Part shown: positions 14,529-21,904 of the stretch, piece after piece | Position numbering within the stretch: the first letter of the stretch is position 1 | How the letters are laid out: each line of letters starts with the position of its first letter | Origin: Candidatus Gastranaerophilales bacterium | Lineage (GTDB): Bacteria; Cyanobacteriota; Vampirovibrionia; Gastranaerophilales; Gastranaerophilaceae | Direction: 5' to 3' | DNA length: 25,581 nucleotides | NCBI GenBank assembly: GCA_900752845.1 | Contig: CAADWU010000067.1 | Span: 1 to 25,581, forward strand | The notes under the pieces: model-generated | Told to the model about the DNA's origin: nothing | Databases searched by the model: none | Seen by the model: the letters and a program-made list of their open reading frames with translations, nothing else | Translations under genes and position numbers: made by a program

Positions 14529-14530
14529 TT

Positions 14531-14824
14531 ATGTCTAAACATTTACTTAAATCTATCGGCAAAATTATTGAAGACAGCGGCTCTGATAAAATTACTATTT
14601 TTACGGGGCATCTAAAAATAGACGGTAGTGTATTCCAGCCTGAAGGAAGATGCGAAGAATGTCATGATGACTTTATTACATTAGAAAATGCTCTGGTTTG
14701 CAGACTTAATGATTATTGTACTTGCGATGAAGATGATTGCGAATGTAATGATTATGTCTGTTTCAGATACGAATGGCTTAGTATTGCAATAGACGATATT
14801 GTGGCTTTTAGTATCGTTAAATAG
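14531..14824 (+). CDS. Cys- and Asp-rich small protein, unknown function
   Basis: A 97-residue acidic protein from ATG 14531, with AGGAG eight bases upstream; a longer frame begins upstream but has no better start. The sequence includes ITIFTGHLKIDGSVF, then CEECHDDFITLENALVC and a dense cluster CTCDEDDCECNDYVC. That makes nine Cys in about 45 residues with CxxC, CxC and Asp/Glu between them, which suggests metal binding or disulfides. No signal peptide or membrane span. I do not recognise the family. It follows prepilin 3 by 74 bases and is preceded by the hairpin that masks its ribosome binding site. Confidence 0.75.
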   Translation: MSKHLLKSIGKIIEDSGSDKITIFTGHLKIDGSVFQPEGRCEECHDDFITLENALVCRLNDYCTCDEDDCECNDYVCFRYEWLSIAIDDIVAFSIVK

Positions 14825-14829
14825 AATTA

Positions 14830-14866
14830 AAAAGAGCCGTTTATTTAACTAACGGCTCTTTTATTT
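14830..14866. terminator. bidirectional terminator between convergent genes
   Basis: AAAAGAGCCGTT (14830-14841) with AACGGCTCTTTT (14851-14862), a nine-base loop and T-rich sequence to the right. It fills the gap between the Cys-rich gene and the minus-strand HD-GYP gene, serving both. Confidence 0.88.
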
Positions 14867-16123
14867 TTATTTTACTGTTTGAATAAGTGCTTCTATTACT
14901 ACCGGATCCCACTTTGTACCTGATTCGGATTTCATAATTTCTATTGCTTTTTCTACAGGCATTGCTTTTCTGTACGGTCTGTCAGATGTCATAGCAGAGT
15001 AAGCATCAGCTGCCGCAATTATTCTTGAACCGAATGGAATTGACTGTCCTTTTAGTCCTTCAGGTGTTCCTGTACCGTCATATCTTTCTTTCTGGTAAGT
15101 TATGTAAGGTACAACTTCTGAAAGGAAGTTAATGTTCATTAACAGGTGTACACCGACATTTGAATGGTTTTGGATTTTTTTGAAGTCTTCATCTGAAAGT
15201 TTTCCGTTTGCTGCAAAAATCTTTTCAGGTAAAGCGATTTTACCTATGTTTTGTAAAAGCCCTGCATAATATATCAAATCTGTGGTTTTTTCATTTAATC
15301 CTAGTTTTCTGCATATTTTTCTTGCTGTTTCAGCGGTATTTTTTGAATGTGATACTGTGTATTGACCTTTAGTGTCAACAGCATTTGCAAGGTGTTCAAC
15401 AAAACTTTGCTGATAATCGCATAAATCGCCGATTAATGCGGTAAGCTCTGCTCTTATATGTTGTAAATCACTTGTTTGTGAATGTTCATCTTCAATCAGT
15501 TTATTAGTATCATCAATTATTTGCTGCAATGTCATTGATGTTGCAAACAGGATTGCAATGCTTTCAACCAATTCCAGATATTCTTCGTTAACAGCTTTGT
15601 CTGAATTATTTTCTAAAACTATAACACCAGTTGATTTAATATTGCAGTGCATAGGAACTGCAATTACATTTTCTAAAACTGTTTCTTTTGTTAAGAAAGC
15701 CTTACCGGCAGTAGAAGTTTCATCTATGCTCAGATATTTTTTCGCATCAGATGTAGTTCCTGCTAACTCTAATTCTTTATTTTTCTCAAGATAAATATGG
15801 CATGCTTCTATTTCAAGCATTTGCTTGATTGATTCAGCTATTGATGTAAAAATCGCTTGTTTTTCATTTAAATCAAAACTTAAAACACAAAGAGTATTCT
15901 GCATTGAATATATTGAAATAAGTTCTTTCAGCTGATTAATCAGCCCTGCTTTTTTATCTTTTACATTAGCACCGATTTTCTTTGCTAAATCCTCTGATAT
16001 AAGGTTCTCAGCTATAAAATCACCTAAATTAAGTGCAAATATTTCTTCAATAGGATCCTGATCAATTAAGTAATCTGATTGGGAAAAAAGTGAAACACCA
16101 TTATTCTTCTCTTCTTTTTTCAT
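14867..16123 (-). CDS. GAF-like plus degenerate HD-GYP domain protein
   Basis: A 418-residue cytoplasmic protein. Residues about 75-205 look like a GAF sensor domain (LCVLSFDLNEKQAIFTSIAE, VIAVPMHCNIKSTGVIVLEN). Residues about 240-418 are HD-GYP-like: VSHSKNTAETARKI (His259), AGLLQNIGKIALPE, IQNHSNVGVHLL (His320), KERYDGTGTPEGLKG and ADAYSAMTSDRPYR. Normal HD-GYP enzymes hydrolyse cyclic di-GMP and need HD in LLHDIGKI and HH in HHERWDG. Here these are Gln291-Asn292 and Gln344-Lys345, so catalysis is unlikely and a signal-binding or scaffold role is more probable. AAGGAAAA precedes the ATG. Two matching palindromes lie upstream. Confidence 0.88.
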   Translation of the reverse strand: MKKEEKNNGVSLFSQSDYLIDQDPIEEIFALNLGDFIAENLISEDLAKKIGANVKDKKAGLINQLKELISIYSMQNTLCVLSFDLNEKQAIFTSIAESIKQMLEIEACHIYLEKNKELELAGTTSDAKKYLSIDETSTAGKAFLTKETVLENVIAVPMHCNIKSTGVIVLENNSDKAVNEEYLELVESIAILFATSMTLQQIIDDTNKLIEDEHSQTSDLQHIRAELTALIGDLCDYQQSFVEHLANAVDTKGQYTVSHSKNTAETARKICRKLGLNEKTTDLIYYAGLLQNIGKIALPEKIFAANGKLSDEDFKKIQNHSNVGVHLLMNINFLSEVVPYITYQKERYDGTGTPEGLKGQSIPFGSRIIAAADAYSAMTSDRPYRKAMPVEKAIEIMKSESGTKWDPVVIEALIQTVK

Positions 16124-16201
16124 TAAAATTTTCCTTACTTACATACATGCCTTCATTTATACTTACGGCATAACGTAGAAAAAACTTTAATGATTTTTAC
16201 A

Positions 16202-16237
16202 AAAGTTCATACTTTAGTATGGGAAAGTTCAAACTTT
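16202..16237. promoter_or_regulatory. two operator-like palindromes 22 bp apart
   Basis: AAAGTTCATACTTT (16202-16215) and AAAGTTCAAACTTT (16224-16237) are both palindromic, and their centers are 22 bp apart, two helical turns. The wider 22-base units (16202-16223, 16224-16245) are imperfect tandem repeats. They lie about 80-115 bases upstream of the HD-GYP start and 40-80 bases upstream of a possible minus-strand TATAAA at 16156-16161. Confidence 0.55.
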
Positions 16238-16264
16238 GGTATAAAAAATAATAAAAATTATGTA

Positions 16265-16723
16265 TTAATAACCGATAGCCCAATTAAAAGATGCTGTTTT
16301 TTCAGGAGCTGCTGCAACAGGAACGGCTGTGCTCACTGCCTGAACTTCGATAACTTTTGCTGCTTTTTGTAGCATATTATATTGCATCATTTTGCTGTCT
16401 ACATTATTAAATGATTTAAGTCTGTCCAAATGGTTTTGCAATTCTGCATTTTCATCATTAAGAGTAGTAATTTGGCGGCTGAGTTTATTCAGGTTTAATT
16501 CATTTGACATAGCAAAGTAATAGCTGATAAATGCGAACACTATTGCTATTCCTAATAAACCGCATAAAGTTTTGTTTACTTTTCTGATTGCCATCGCTTT
16601 TTGAGAAATCTCCTTGTGGAAATAACCTTCAATTACCTGATTTTCTTCTTTTATAGGATTGTTAACATATGATTGATTATCTTGCTGTGAATAATAATTT
16701 GTTCTTACTCTTGCTGTATTCAA
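16265..16723 (-). CDS. ftsL: FtsL-like cell division protein
   Basis: A 152-residue bitopic membrane protein: a cytoplasmic N-terminus of about 50 residues, one transmembrane helix (51-72, LCGLLGIAIVFAFISYYFA) and a coiled coil (LNKLSRQITTLNDENAELQN, about 78-105), the FtsL layout. The sequence itself is poorly conserved, as usual for FtsL. The call rests on this architecture and on its place 32 bases after rsmH, the standard mraW-ftsL order of the dcw cluster. The start appears to be TTG after GGGGTAGAG. The Ala/Val-rich C-terminal tail is unassigned. FtsB, its expected partner, is encoded at 21489. Confidence 0.75.
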   Translation of the reverse strand: MNTARVRTNYYSQQDNQSYVNNPIKEENQVIEGYFHKEISQKAMAIRKVNKTLCGLLGIAIVFAFISYYFAMSNELNLNKLSRQITTLNDENAELQNHLDRLKSFNNVDSKMMQYNMLQKAAKVIEVQAVSTAVPVAAAPEKTASFNWAIGY

Positions 16724-16755
16724 CTTCTCTACCCCAACTACTGTCTTTTAATCAG

Positions 16756-17694
16756 TTAACTATGTCTTATACATCTGGCAATTCTTAACTTTGCGCTTCT
16801 GGAAGGCGGATTTTCCAAAACTTCCTTTTCACTAGCCTCAATTGGTTTTTTGTTTACCAGTTCCAATATCGGAGGCGGACATTTGCAAATCATCTGTGTC
16901 TTATCGCAATGACACCTCTGTGAATGGTATTTGAATAAGTGTTTCACCAATCTATCCTCCAGAGAGTGAAAACTTATTGCACTTATTATAGCACCAAAGT
17001 CGAGCAAATCCAACACATCGTTTAGAGTATTTTTTACATTTGTTAACTCTTGATTTACCTCTATTCTGATTGCCTGAAAAACCCTTGTAGCAGGGTGTAT
17101 TGACGATTTTACACGTGGAGTGCAATTCATAATCAAATCGGCTAATTCAGTAGTTGTTTCAAGCTTTTTGAGCTTTCTTTGTTCAACAATTGCTTTTGCT
17201 ATCCGTTTGGAAAATCTTTCTTCTCCGTACTCGGAAAATATTCTGACCAAATCGTCCTGTGAGTAAGTGTTTACAACATCATAGGCAGAAAATCGGGCAT
17301 CCTGATTAAAACGCATGTCAAGAGGTGCTTCTTTTGAAAAAGAAAAACCTCTTTCGCCTTTATGAAATTGATGATATGATGCACCAAGGTCAAACAGCAC
17401 GCCGCCTGTGATTTTTTCAATTCCAAGCTCTTGTAACACTTTTTTAATATTTGTATATGAGTTTTTTACAATTGTAATGTTTTTGTAATCTTTTAAACGT
17501 TCTGATGCTGCTTTTATTGCATCATCATCAATATCAAAAGCAATTAAACGACCGTCAGGCTGTATTCTGTTTAAAATCAGTCCAGAATGACCTCCGCCGC
17601 CTAAAGTGCAATCAACATATATTTTACCGTTTTGGCATTCCAGCGCATCAACGGCTTCATTTTTCATTACCGTATAATGTTTAAATTCTTCCAT
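16756..17694 (-). CDS. rsmH: 16S rRNA (cytosine(1402)-N(4))-methyltransferase
   Basis: The 312-residue RsmH/MraW uses S-adenosylmethionine to methylate C1402 in the ribosomal P site. Seen: HYTVMKNEAVDAL at the N-terminus, the SAM-binding YVDCTLGGGGHSGLIL (26-41), LFDLGASYHQFHKGERGFSF, a Cys/His-rich stretch near HSQRCHCDKTQMICKCPPP and the C-terminal NPPSRSAKLRIARCI. There is no Shine-Dalgarno sequence before the ATG. TACAAT (17701-17706, minus strand) ends six bases before it, so this gene may be transcribed leaderless. ftsL follows in the same direction. mraZ, which often precedes rsmH, is absent. Confidence 0.97.
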   Translation of the reverse strand: MEEFKHYTVMKNEAVDALECQNGKIYVDCTLGGGGHSGLILNRIQPDGRLIAFDIDDDAIKAASERLKDYKNITIVKNSYTNIKKVLQELGIEKITGGVLFDLGASYHQFHKGERGFSFSKEAPLDMRFNQDARFSAYDVVNTYSQDDLVRIFSEYGEERFSKRIAKAIVEQRKLKKLETTTELADLIMNCTPRVKSSIHPATRVFQAIRIEVNQELTNVKNTLNDVLDLLDFGAIISAISFHSLEDRLVKHLFKYHSQRCHCDKTQMICKCPPPILELVNKKPIEASEKEVLENPPSRSAKLRIARCIRHS

Positions 17695-17730
17695 AAAGGA
17701 ATTGTAGCATGAAAAAGCTGTTTAAAAGCA

Positions 17731-17934
17731 TTATTCTGCTATTTGATTAAGTCCGTAGTGATCGTAAGTGCTTATAAAGTTGTCATAAGCCATTTTTTTT
17801 ATGTTGCATTCATTATCTGCAATGTTAATCATCATACCGCTTTGCTCAAGAACTCTGGGAAATACTGCATTAAATAATACAATTAAAAAGATATATTTTT
17901 TAATTTCATTAGCATGTATATTTATTTCGACCAT
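17731..17934 (-). CDS. small hypothetical protein upstream of rsmH
   Basis: A 67-residue frame from ATG at 17932-17934 with GGAG ten bases upstream. It has a hydrophobic stretch (YIFLIVLFNAVFP, about 15-27) after a charged N-terminus and an acidic or polar C-terminus. It sits 36 bases before rsmH, in the place where mraZ is usually found, but is not MraZ. I recognise no family. Spacing and a plausible ribosome binding site support it; the short length and lack of motifs count against it. Confidence 0.45.
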   Translation of the reverse strand: MVEINIHANEIKKYIFLIVLFNAVFPRVLEQSGMMINIADNECNIKKMAYDNFISTYDHYGLNQIAE

Positions 17935-18044
17935 AAGCAAAAAACTCCGTTACCCCAATGTTTAACAATACATATATATTTTTATTAACGGCATAATTCG
18001 AGTTTTCTTTAAAAAATTTTTAATTATGTAAAAATATATTAAAA

Positions 18045-18080
18045 AATGAAAACAAGTCCGATTTTATATAACCGGACTTG
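18045..18080 (-). terminator. gltX terminator
   Basis: CAAGTCCG (18053-18060) pairs with CGGACTTG (18073-18080) around a 12-base loop. On the minus strand it is followed by a T-rich run. It lies 21 bases after the gltX stop. Confidence 0.82.
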
Positions 18081-18101
18081 CTGTTCTATTTAATATAAAT
18101 T

Positions 18102-19574
18102 TTAAACAGTTTGTTTGATAGCGTTTTCTACACGTTTAAGAACTTTGTCTTTACCTAAGATTGCAAGGATAGCAGTCATATCAGCTCCACGTGTTCTGCC
18201 TGTAACTGCTGCTCTTATAGCCCACATTGTAACTTTAGGTTTAATACCTTGTTCTTTAAAATGTCCTCTGAAAGCTTCAAGTTTTTCGTGAAGGTTTCCT
18301 TCTTCAAATTCCCAATCCTTTGCTTGTTCTGCAAATTCTTTAAGTACTTGTTGTGAAACTTCTGTATCAAGAACATCGGTTTGAACTTCAGGTTCAATAT
18401 CTACATTATTTCCGAAGAAATAAGGAACAGCATCTGTTATATCAGAAAGCAATGTTAAAGGTTCACGTGTAACTTCAACCATTCTGGTGTATTGAGCATC
18501 AGAAAGTTCTGTTAAATCATAAGTTGTTAAATAAGGTTTTAATCTTTCTTTCAATTCTTCAATCGAAAGCATTTTAATATAGTGGCTGTTCATCCAGTTT
18601 AATTTATCGTATTCAAAGATTGAGTTTGATGAAGAAATTTCTCCAATTCTGAAATCCTGAGCAATTTCATCAACTGTTTTAATTTCCTGACCGTCAGAAG
18701 GTGACCATCCGAGAAGTGCTACAAAGTTGATTAAAGCATCAGTAAGGTAACCTTTTTCAACAAATTCCGAAACAGCTGTAGCACCATGACGTTTTGAAAG
18801 TTTACTTCTGTCAGGAGCTAAAATCATACCTAAGTGACCGAAGTGAGGAACTTCTGCGTCTAATGCTTCAAAAATAAGAATTTGTTTGAAAGTATTTGAA
18901 ATGTGGTCTTCGCCTCTAATGACGTGAGAAATTTTCATTAACATATCATCAATTACAACAGCAAAGTTGTAAGTCGGCGAACCGTTTGATTTCATAATAA
19001 CAAAGTCGCCCAAAAGGTCTGTATCCATATGTAATTCACCTTTTACAAGGTCATCAAAGGTTAACATTGAAGAATTATGGAAAGCTTTTTGAGCTTTTGC
19101 AATATTAAATCTTATAGCAGGTTTTCTGCCTTCTGCTCTCAATTTTTCTTTTTCTTCTTCTGTTAAGTTTTCGCATTTTTTAGAATATACGTAAGCTTTT
19201 TTGTTTTGAGTAGCTTCTTCTTTTTCAGCTTCAAGTTCTTCAGGTGTACAGAAGCATTCATAGGCAAAGCCTTTATCCAAAAGTTCCTGAACGTATTTAG
19301 GATAAATATCAAATCTTTCTGATTGTGTGTAAGGACCGTAAGGACCGCCTACATCAGGACCTTCATCCCAGTTTAAACCTAAAGCTTTTAAACTGTCAAA
19401 AATATTATCAATATATGCCTGGCTTGTACGTTCGGCATCGGTATCTTCAATTCTTAAAACGAATTTACCGTTATTTTTCTTTGCAAACAAGTAGTTAAAC
19501 AAAGCAGTTCTTGCTGTTCCTACGTGTAAATTTCCGCTTGGTGACGGAGCTATTCTGACTCTGACTTCTGACAT
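18102..19574 (-). CDS. gltX: glutamate--tRNA ligase
   Basis: A 490-residue class I synthetase charging tRNA-Glu. The HIGH-type motif is RIAPSPSGNLHVGTARTALF (7-26), RIEDTDAERT is at 41-50, and the KMSKS-type motif is SKLSKRHGA (257-265). CFC (107-109), Tyr130 and Cys134 match the CxC...YxxxC zinc site of some bacterial GluRS. No glutaminyl-tRNA synthetase is visible in the window, so it may be the non-discriminating form; that cannot be read from the sequence alone. AAGAAGGA precedes the ATG. Prepilin 4 lies 73 bases upstream on the same strand. Confidence 0.97.
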   Translation of the reverse strand: MSEVRVRIAPSPSGNLHVGTARTALFNYLFAKKNNGKFVLRIEDTDAERTSQAYIDNIFDSLKALGLNWDEGPDVGGPYGPYTQSERFDIYPKYVQELLDKGFAYECFCTPEELEAEKEEATQNKKAYVYSKKCENLTEEEKEKLRAEGRKPAIRFNIAKAQKAFHNSSMLTFDDLVKGELHMDTDLLGDFVIMKSNGSPTYNFAVVIDDMLMKISHVIRGEDHISNTFKQILIFEALDAEVPHFGHLGMILAPDRSKLSKRHGATAVSEFVEKGYLTDALINFVALLGWSPSDGQEIKTVDEIAQDFRIGEISSSNSIFEYDKLNWMNSHYIKMLSIEELKERLKPYLTTYDLTELSDAQYTRMVEVTREPLTLLSDITDAVPYFFGNNVDIEPEVQTDVLDTEVSQQVLKEFAEQAKDWEFEEGNLHEKLEAFRGHFKEQGIKPKVTMWAIRAAVTGRTRGADMTAILAILGKDKVLKRVENAIKQTV

Positions 19575-19647
19575 TTTTATCCTTCTTTCTTATTTATAAA
19601 TCAGCATAAAAAGGATATCACGATAAGAAACTGATTTCAAGTAGAGC

Positions 19648-20411
19648 TTAATATGTCATTTCCCAGTTATCGTTTAATATTTTGCCGAAGCAGCCATGAA
19701 ACCCTCCTCCGGATGAGCTGCAGGCTTTATTAAACATATCTTCACGTTCATCTTTAGTCAGAGTGGTGTTATTCCCGTCCCAGGATGTACAATCTTTATC
19801 ATCTTCATCATTACAGGTTGTTTTTAAATCATCAATCATCCCACTTGAATAAATATATAAAAGAAATAAATCTCGACCGGCTATGTTAGGACCTTTTTGA
19901 CCGTTTATATCAATTGCTATTTGTGATAAAACATTCCCCACTCCTCTGAAAGTGCATAATCCTGCACCGCTTGCAAGTGTAAAACATTTTCTTGCAGTCC
20001 CTCCTCCTACTCTGCTTAACGAAATGGATTGACCTGACATTTTTTTGTAACTTTCTGACATGCAGGGGGAAAAATCATTTCCACAGGAAGTTGTTGTTTT
20101 AAAATATTTTTTAATAAATTCTTCTGACGAATTTACTGTTGTAGTCAAACCTGCTTCCATAATATTAATTGCATTTTTGTCGGTAACATATTGAAGAATA
20201 GCCTGTGAAAGTTCATTGTAAAACTTATGCAGCTGCGTAACATAACTCTGTCTTTGATAATTCTGTATCAATGACGGTACCGTCATTGCAGAAATAACAC
20301 CAATAATGCCGAGAGTAACTAATACTTCAGCCAATGTGAATGCCTTAACCCCTTTTACCCAAGCAACCTTATCGGGGGGGGGGCAACCCTTAATGCTCTT
20401 GACTCAATCAT
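19648..20411 (-). CDS. prepilin-like protein 4, frameshifted at a C10 tract (phase-OFF)
   Basis: AGGAGG (20418-20423, minus) lies six bases before an ATG at 20409-20411. That frame reads MIESRALRVAPPP, passes a ten-C run (20374-20383) and stops at TAA 20355-20357 after 18 codons. The prepilin motif KAFTLAEVLVTLGIIGVISA is in another frame, open to 19648. With 8 or 11 C the two join without a stop: MIESRALRVAPP, DKVAWVKGVK, AFTLAEV. The body has QIAIDINGQKGPNIAGRDLF, shared with the other prepilins, and a Cys-rich C-terminus. No ATG or GTG exists in the body frame; the first possible codon is a TTG inside AFTLAEV, which cannot be the real start. Probably a phase-variable pilin, or an error in the run. 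Confidence 0.8.
20345..20401 (-). repeat. G-tract leader cassette in prepilin 4, inverted
   Basis: Read on the plus strand, the run of ten G (20374-20383) is flanked by AGCAACCTTATC and CAACCCTTAATGCTCTTG, which match the flanks of the G9 run in prepilin 3. The gene here is on the minus strand, so the cassette lies in opposite orientation relative to its gene. A direct repeat TAAGGGTTGC / TAAGGTTGC (coding sense) brackets the run. Confidence 0.6.
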
Positions 20412-20499
20412 TTTCAGCCTCCTTTTTATTTATTATTTACTATTTTTGTATATTTGTCAATATATGTGAGGCTGTAGAAATTTAATGTATCTAAACGAT

Positions 20500-20527
20500 T
20501 TGACCTGATGCCATAAGGGTATAAAAT
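20500..20527 (+). promoter_or_regulatory. promoter at the start codon of the putative outer-membrane gene
   Basis: TTGACC (20500-20505), a 16-base spacer and TAAAAT (20522-20527). The predicted first transcribed base (about 20534) is the A of the ATG, so the message would be leaderless. Confidence 0.5.
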
Positions 20528-20533
20528 AGTATT

Positions 20534-21427
20534 ATGAAGAAAGTTTTGTTATTGTCGGCGGTATTGTTAATTACCGGATTGCCTGGTTTTTCTGTAGATG
20601 GAGAGGATATCAAGCTTCCGAATATTTTCATTTACACAATTCCCGATAATATAAAACAAAAGCCTGAAATACCTGATGATGTTGATGCCCCTGATGATGC
20701 ATACGTAAATGAAACTAATGTTTCCGACAAGTCTGATAAAATATCTGAAGAAGAAATCAATTTGAATTTAAATGATTATGATGCGGAAGATGAAGATGAT
20801 TTTACGCTTAATGCTACAACATTAAAAGGTTATGCAGAATACTTGGAAGATGCTAATACTATTCATCTGAAAGACGATAACAATAACTTTGTATTAAACC
20901 TAAAAGTACCGCAGAAAATATCAGCATCCAAAGGCCTTGATTTGCAAAATGCTATTAATGCCAACCGCATGGCAAGGTATTCTGATGCAGAATATGCTAT
21001 TGCTCCAAATTCTGTAAGAACTTCAAGCAAAAAAGGCGATTTTACTTTCGGAGCATTATATGGTAACGAAGTTGACAGTATTGCAATGCTTGAATCTGAA
21101 ACAGGTCTTTTTACAAAATATGAAAAAAGCAGGTTTGCATTAAGCACAACTTACAAAAAGAATTTGAATACAACATATAATCAGTTCTATGATACAATCT
21201 CGCTGGCTCCAGAGTTTAAGCTTAACAATTATATGTCAATTAAAAATGAGTATAAGGCTGATTTAACACGTAACAGAAAATCAGGTGCATTGATATTTTC
21301 TTTTAATCCTTTCGGAAGTAAAGATTCTGATAGGATGAGATTAGAACTTGGAGCTAAACAGACAGTGTACGATGACAATGTGACAACCAAAACAGAATTT
21401 AGTTTTTCTACCCAGTTTAAATTGTAA
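20534..21427 (+). CDS. secreted protein with acidic linker and possible beta-barrel C-terminus
   Basis: A 297-residue protein with a clear signal peptide (MKKVLLLSAVLLITGLPGFS). Residues about 40-90 are very rich in Asp and Glu. The C-terminal half (from about residue 165) alternates polar and hydrophobic residues in strand-like runs (GDFTFGALYG, SRFALSTTYKKNLN, GALIFSFNPFG, RMRLELGAKQTVY) and ends FSFSTQFKL, with alternating aromatics like an outer-membrane beta signal. A small outer-membrane barrel is a reasonable inference; I recognise no named family. No Shine-Dalgarno sequence is present at the ATG, and the promoter abuts it. Transcribed away from prepilin 4. Confidence 0.7.
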   Translation: MKKVLLLSAVLLITGLPGFSVDGEDIKLPNIFIYTIPDNIKQKPEIPDDVDAPDDAYVNETNVSDKSDKISEEEINLNLNDYDAEDEDDFTLNATTLKGYAEYLEDANTIHLKDDNNNFVLNLKVPQKISASKGLDLQNAINANRMARYSDAEYAIAPNSVRTSSKKGDFTFGALYGNEVDSIAMLESETGLFTKYEKSRFALSTTYKKNLNTTYNQFYDTISLAPEFKLNNYMSIKNEYKADLTRNRKSGALIFSFNPFGSKDSDRMRLELGAKQTVYDDNVTTKTEFSFSTQFKL

Positions 21428-21443
21428 ATTTATACTAATTTTA

Positions 21444-21472
21444 TTGTTTAAATCGTTTATTTTAGTTATAAT
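21444..21472 (+). promoter_or_regulatory. promoter of the ftsB-TPR transcript
   Basis: TTGTTT (21444-21449), a 17-base spacer and a perfect TATAAT (21467-21472), with a start near 21479 and a leader of about ten bases containing GAGG. Confidence 0.6.
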
Positions 21473-21488
21473 TCAGGTGTGAGGTTTT

Positions 21489-21893
21489 ATGTCTGAAAAT
21501 GCAGAACACCTAAATACTCAGGAAGAAAATGCCAGACCTTCTTCCGCTAAAAGTAAAAACAAGAATAAAACAGGATTTTATTATTCGTTTTTAACTCTTG
21601 TACTTTTGTTTTGCCTTATTCAGATTGGTTTTGGGGCTATTTTAAATATTTCCAAAACGATTTCTTACCGGGCAAAAATTTCTACATTAACAAAAATTCG
21701 TGATGCAGCTGAAGCGCAAAATCAGGATTTAAAACAGGATATTAAACTCTTTTCCTCTATGTCAAGTCTTGAAGGTATTGCAAGAAACAATCTTAAAATG
21801 GCAGGCGAAGATGAAGTGCTGATTTTGATTAACCCTAATCAGCCGCAAACTGTTAAAAAGAAAAAGAATAAGAAGAAACAACATAAAAAATAA
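21489..21893 (+). CDS. ftsB: FtsB/DivIC-type septum formation protein
   Basis: A 134-residue bitopic protein: a polar N-terminus, one transmembrane helix (about 31-53), a coiled coil (SYRAKISTLTKIRDAAEAQN and onward, 59-90) and the DivIC/FtsB signature LEGIARNNLKMAGEDEVLIL (94-113). The C-terminus is a Lys-rich tail of about 15 residues. FtsB/DivIC pairs with FtsL in the divisome, activating septal wall synthesis; an FtsL-like gene lies at 16265. GTGAGG precedes the ATG. A TPR gene starts 11 bases downstream and is probably co-transcribed. Confidence 0.85.
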   Translation: MSENAEHLNTQEENARPSSAKSKNKNKTGFYYSFLTLVLLFCLIQIGFGAILNISKTISYRAKISTLTKIRDAAEAQNQDLKQDIKLFSSMSSLEGIARNNLKMAGEDEVLILINPNQPQTVKKKKNKKKQHKK

Positions 21894-21904
21894 TCGGAGA
21901 GTAA

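Noticed and set aside
19648..20334. Prepilin 4 starting at the TTG at 20334
   Set aside because: That TTG is the Leu codon of AFTLAEV, inside the prepilin recognition motif, so a start there would delete the cleavage site.
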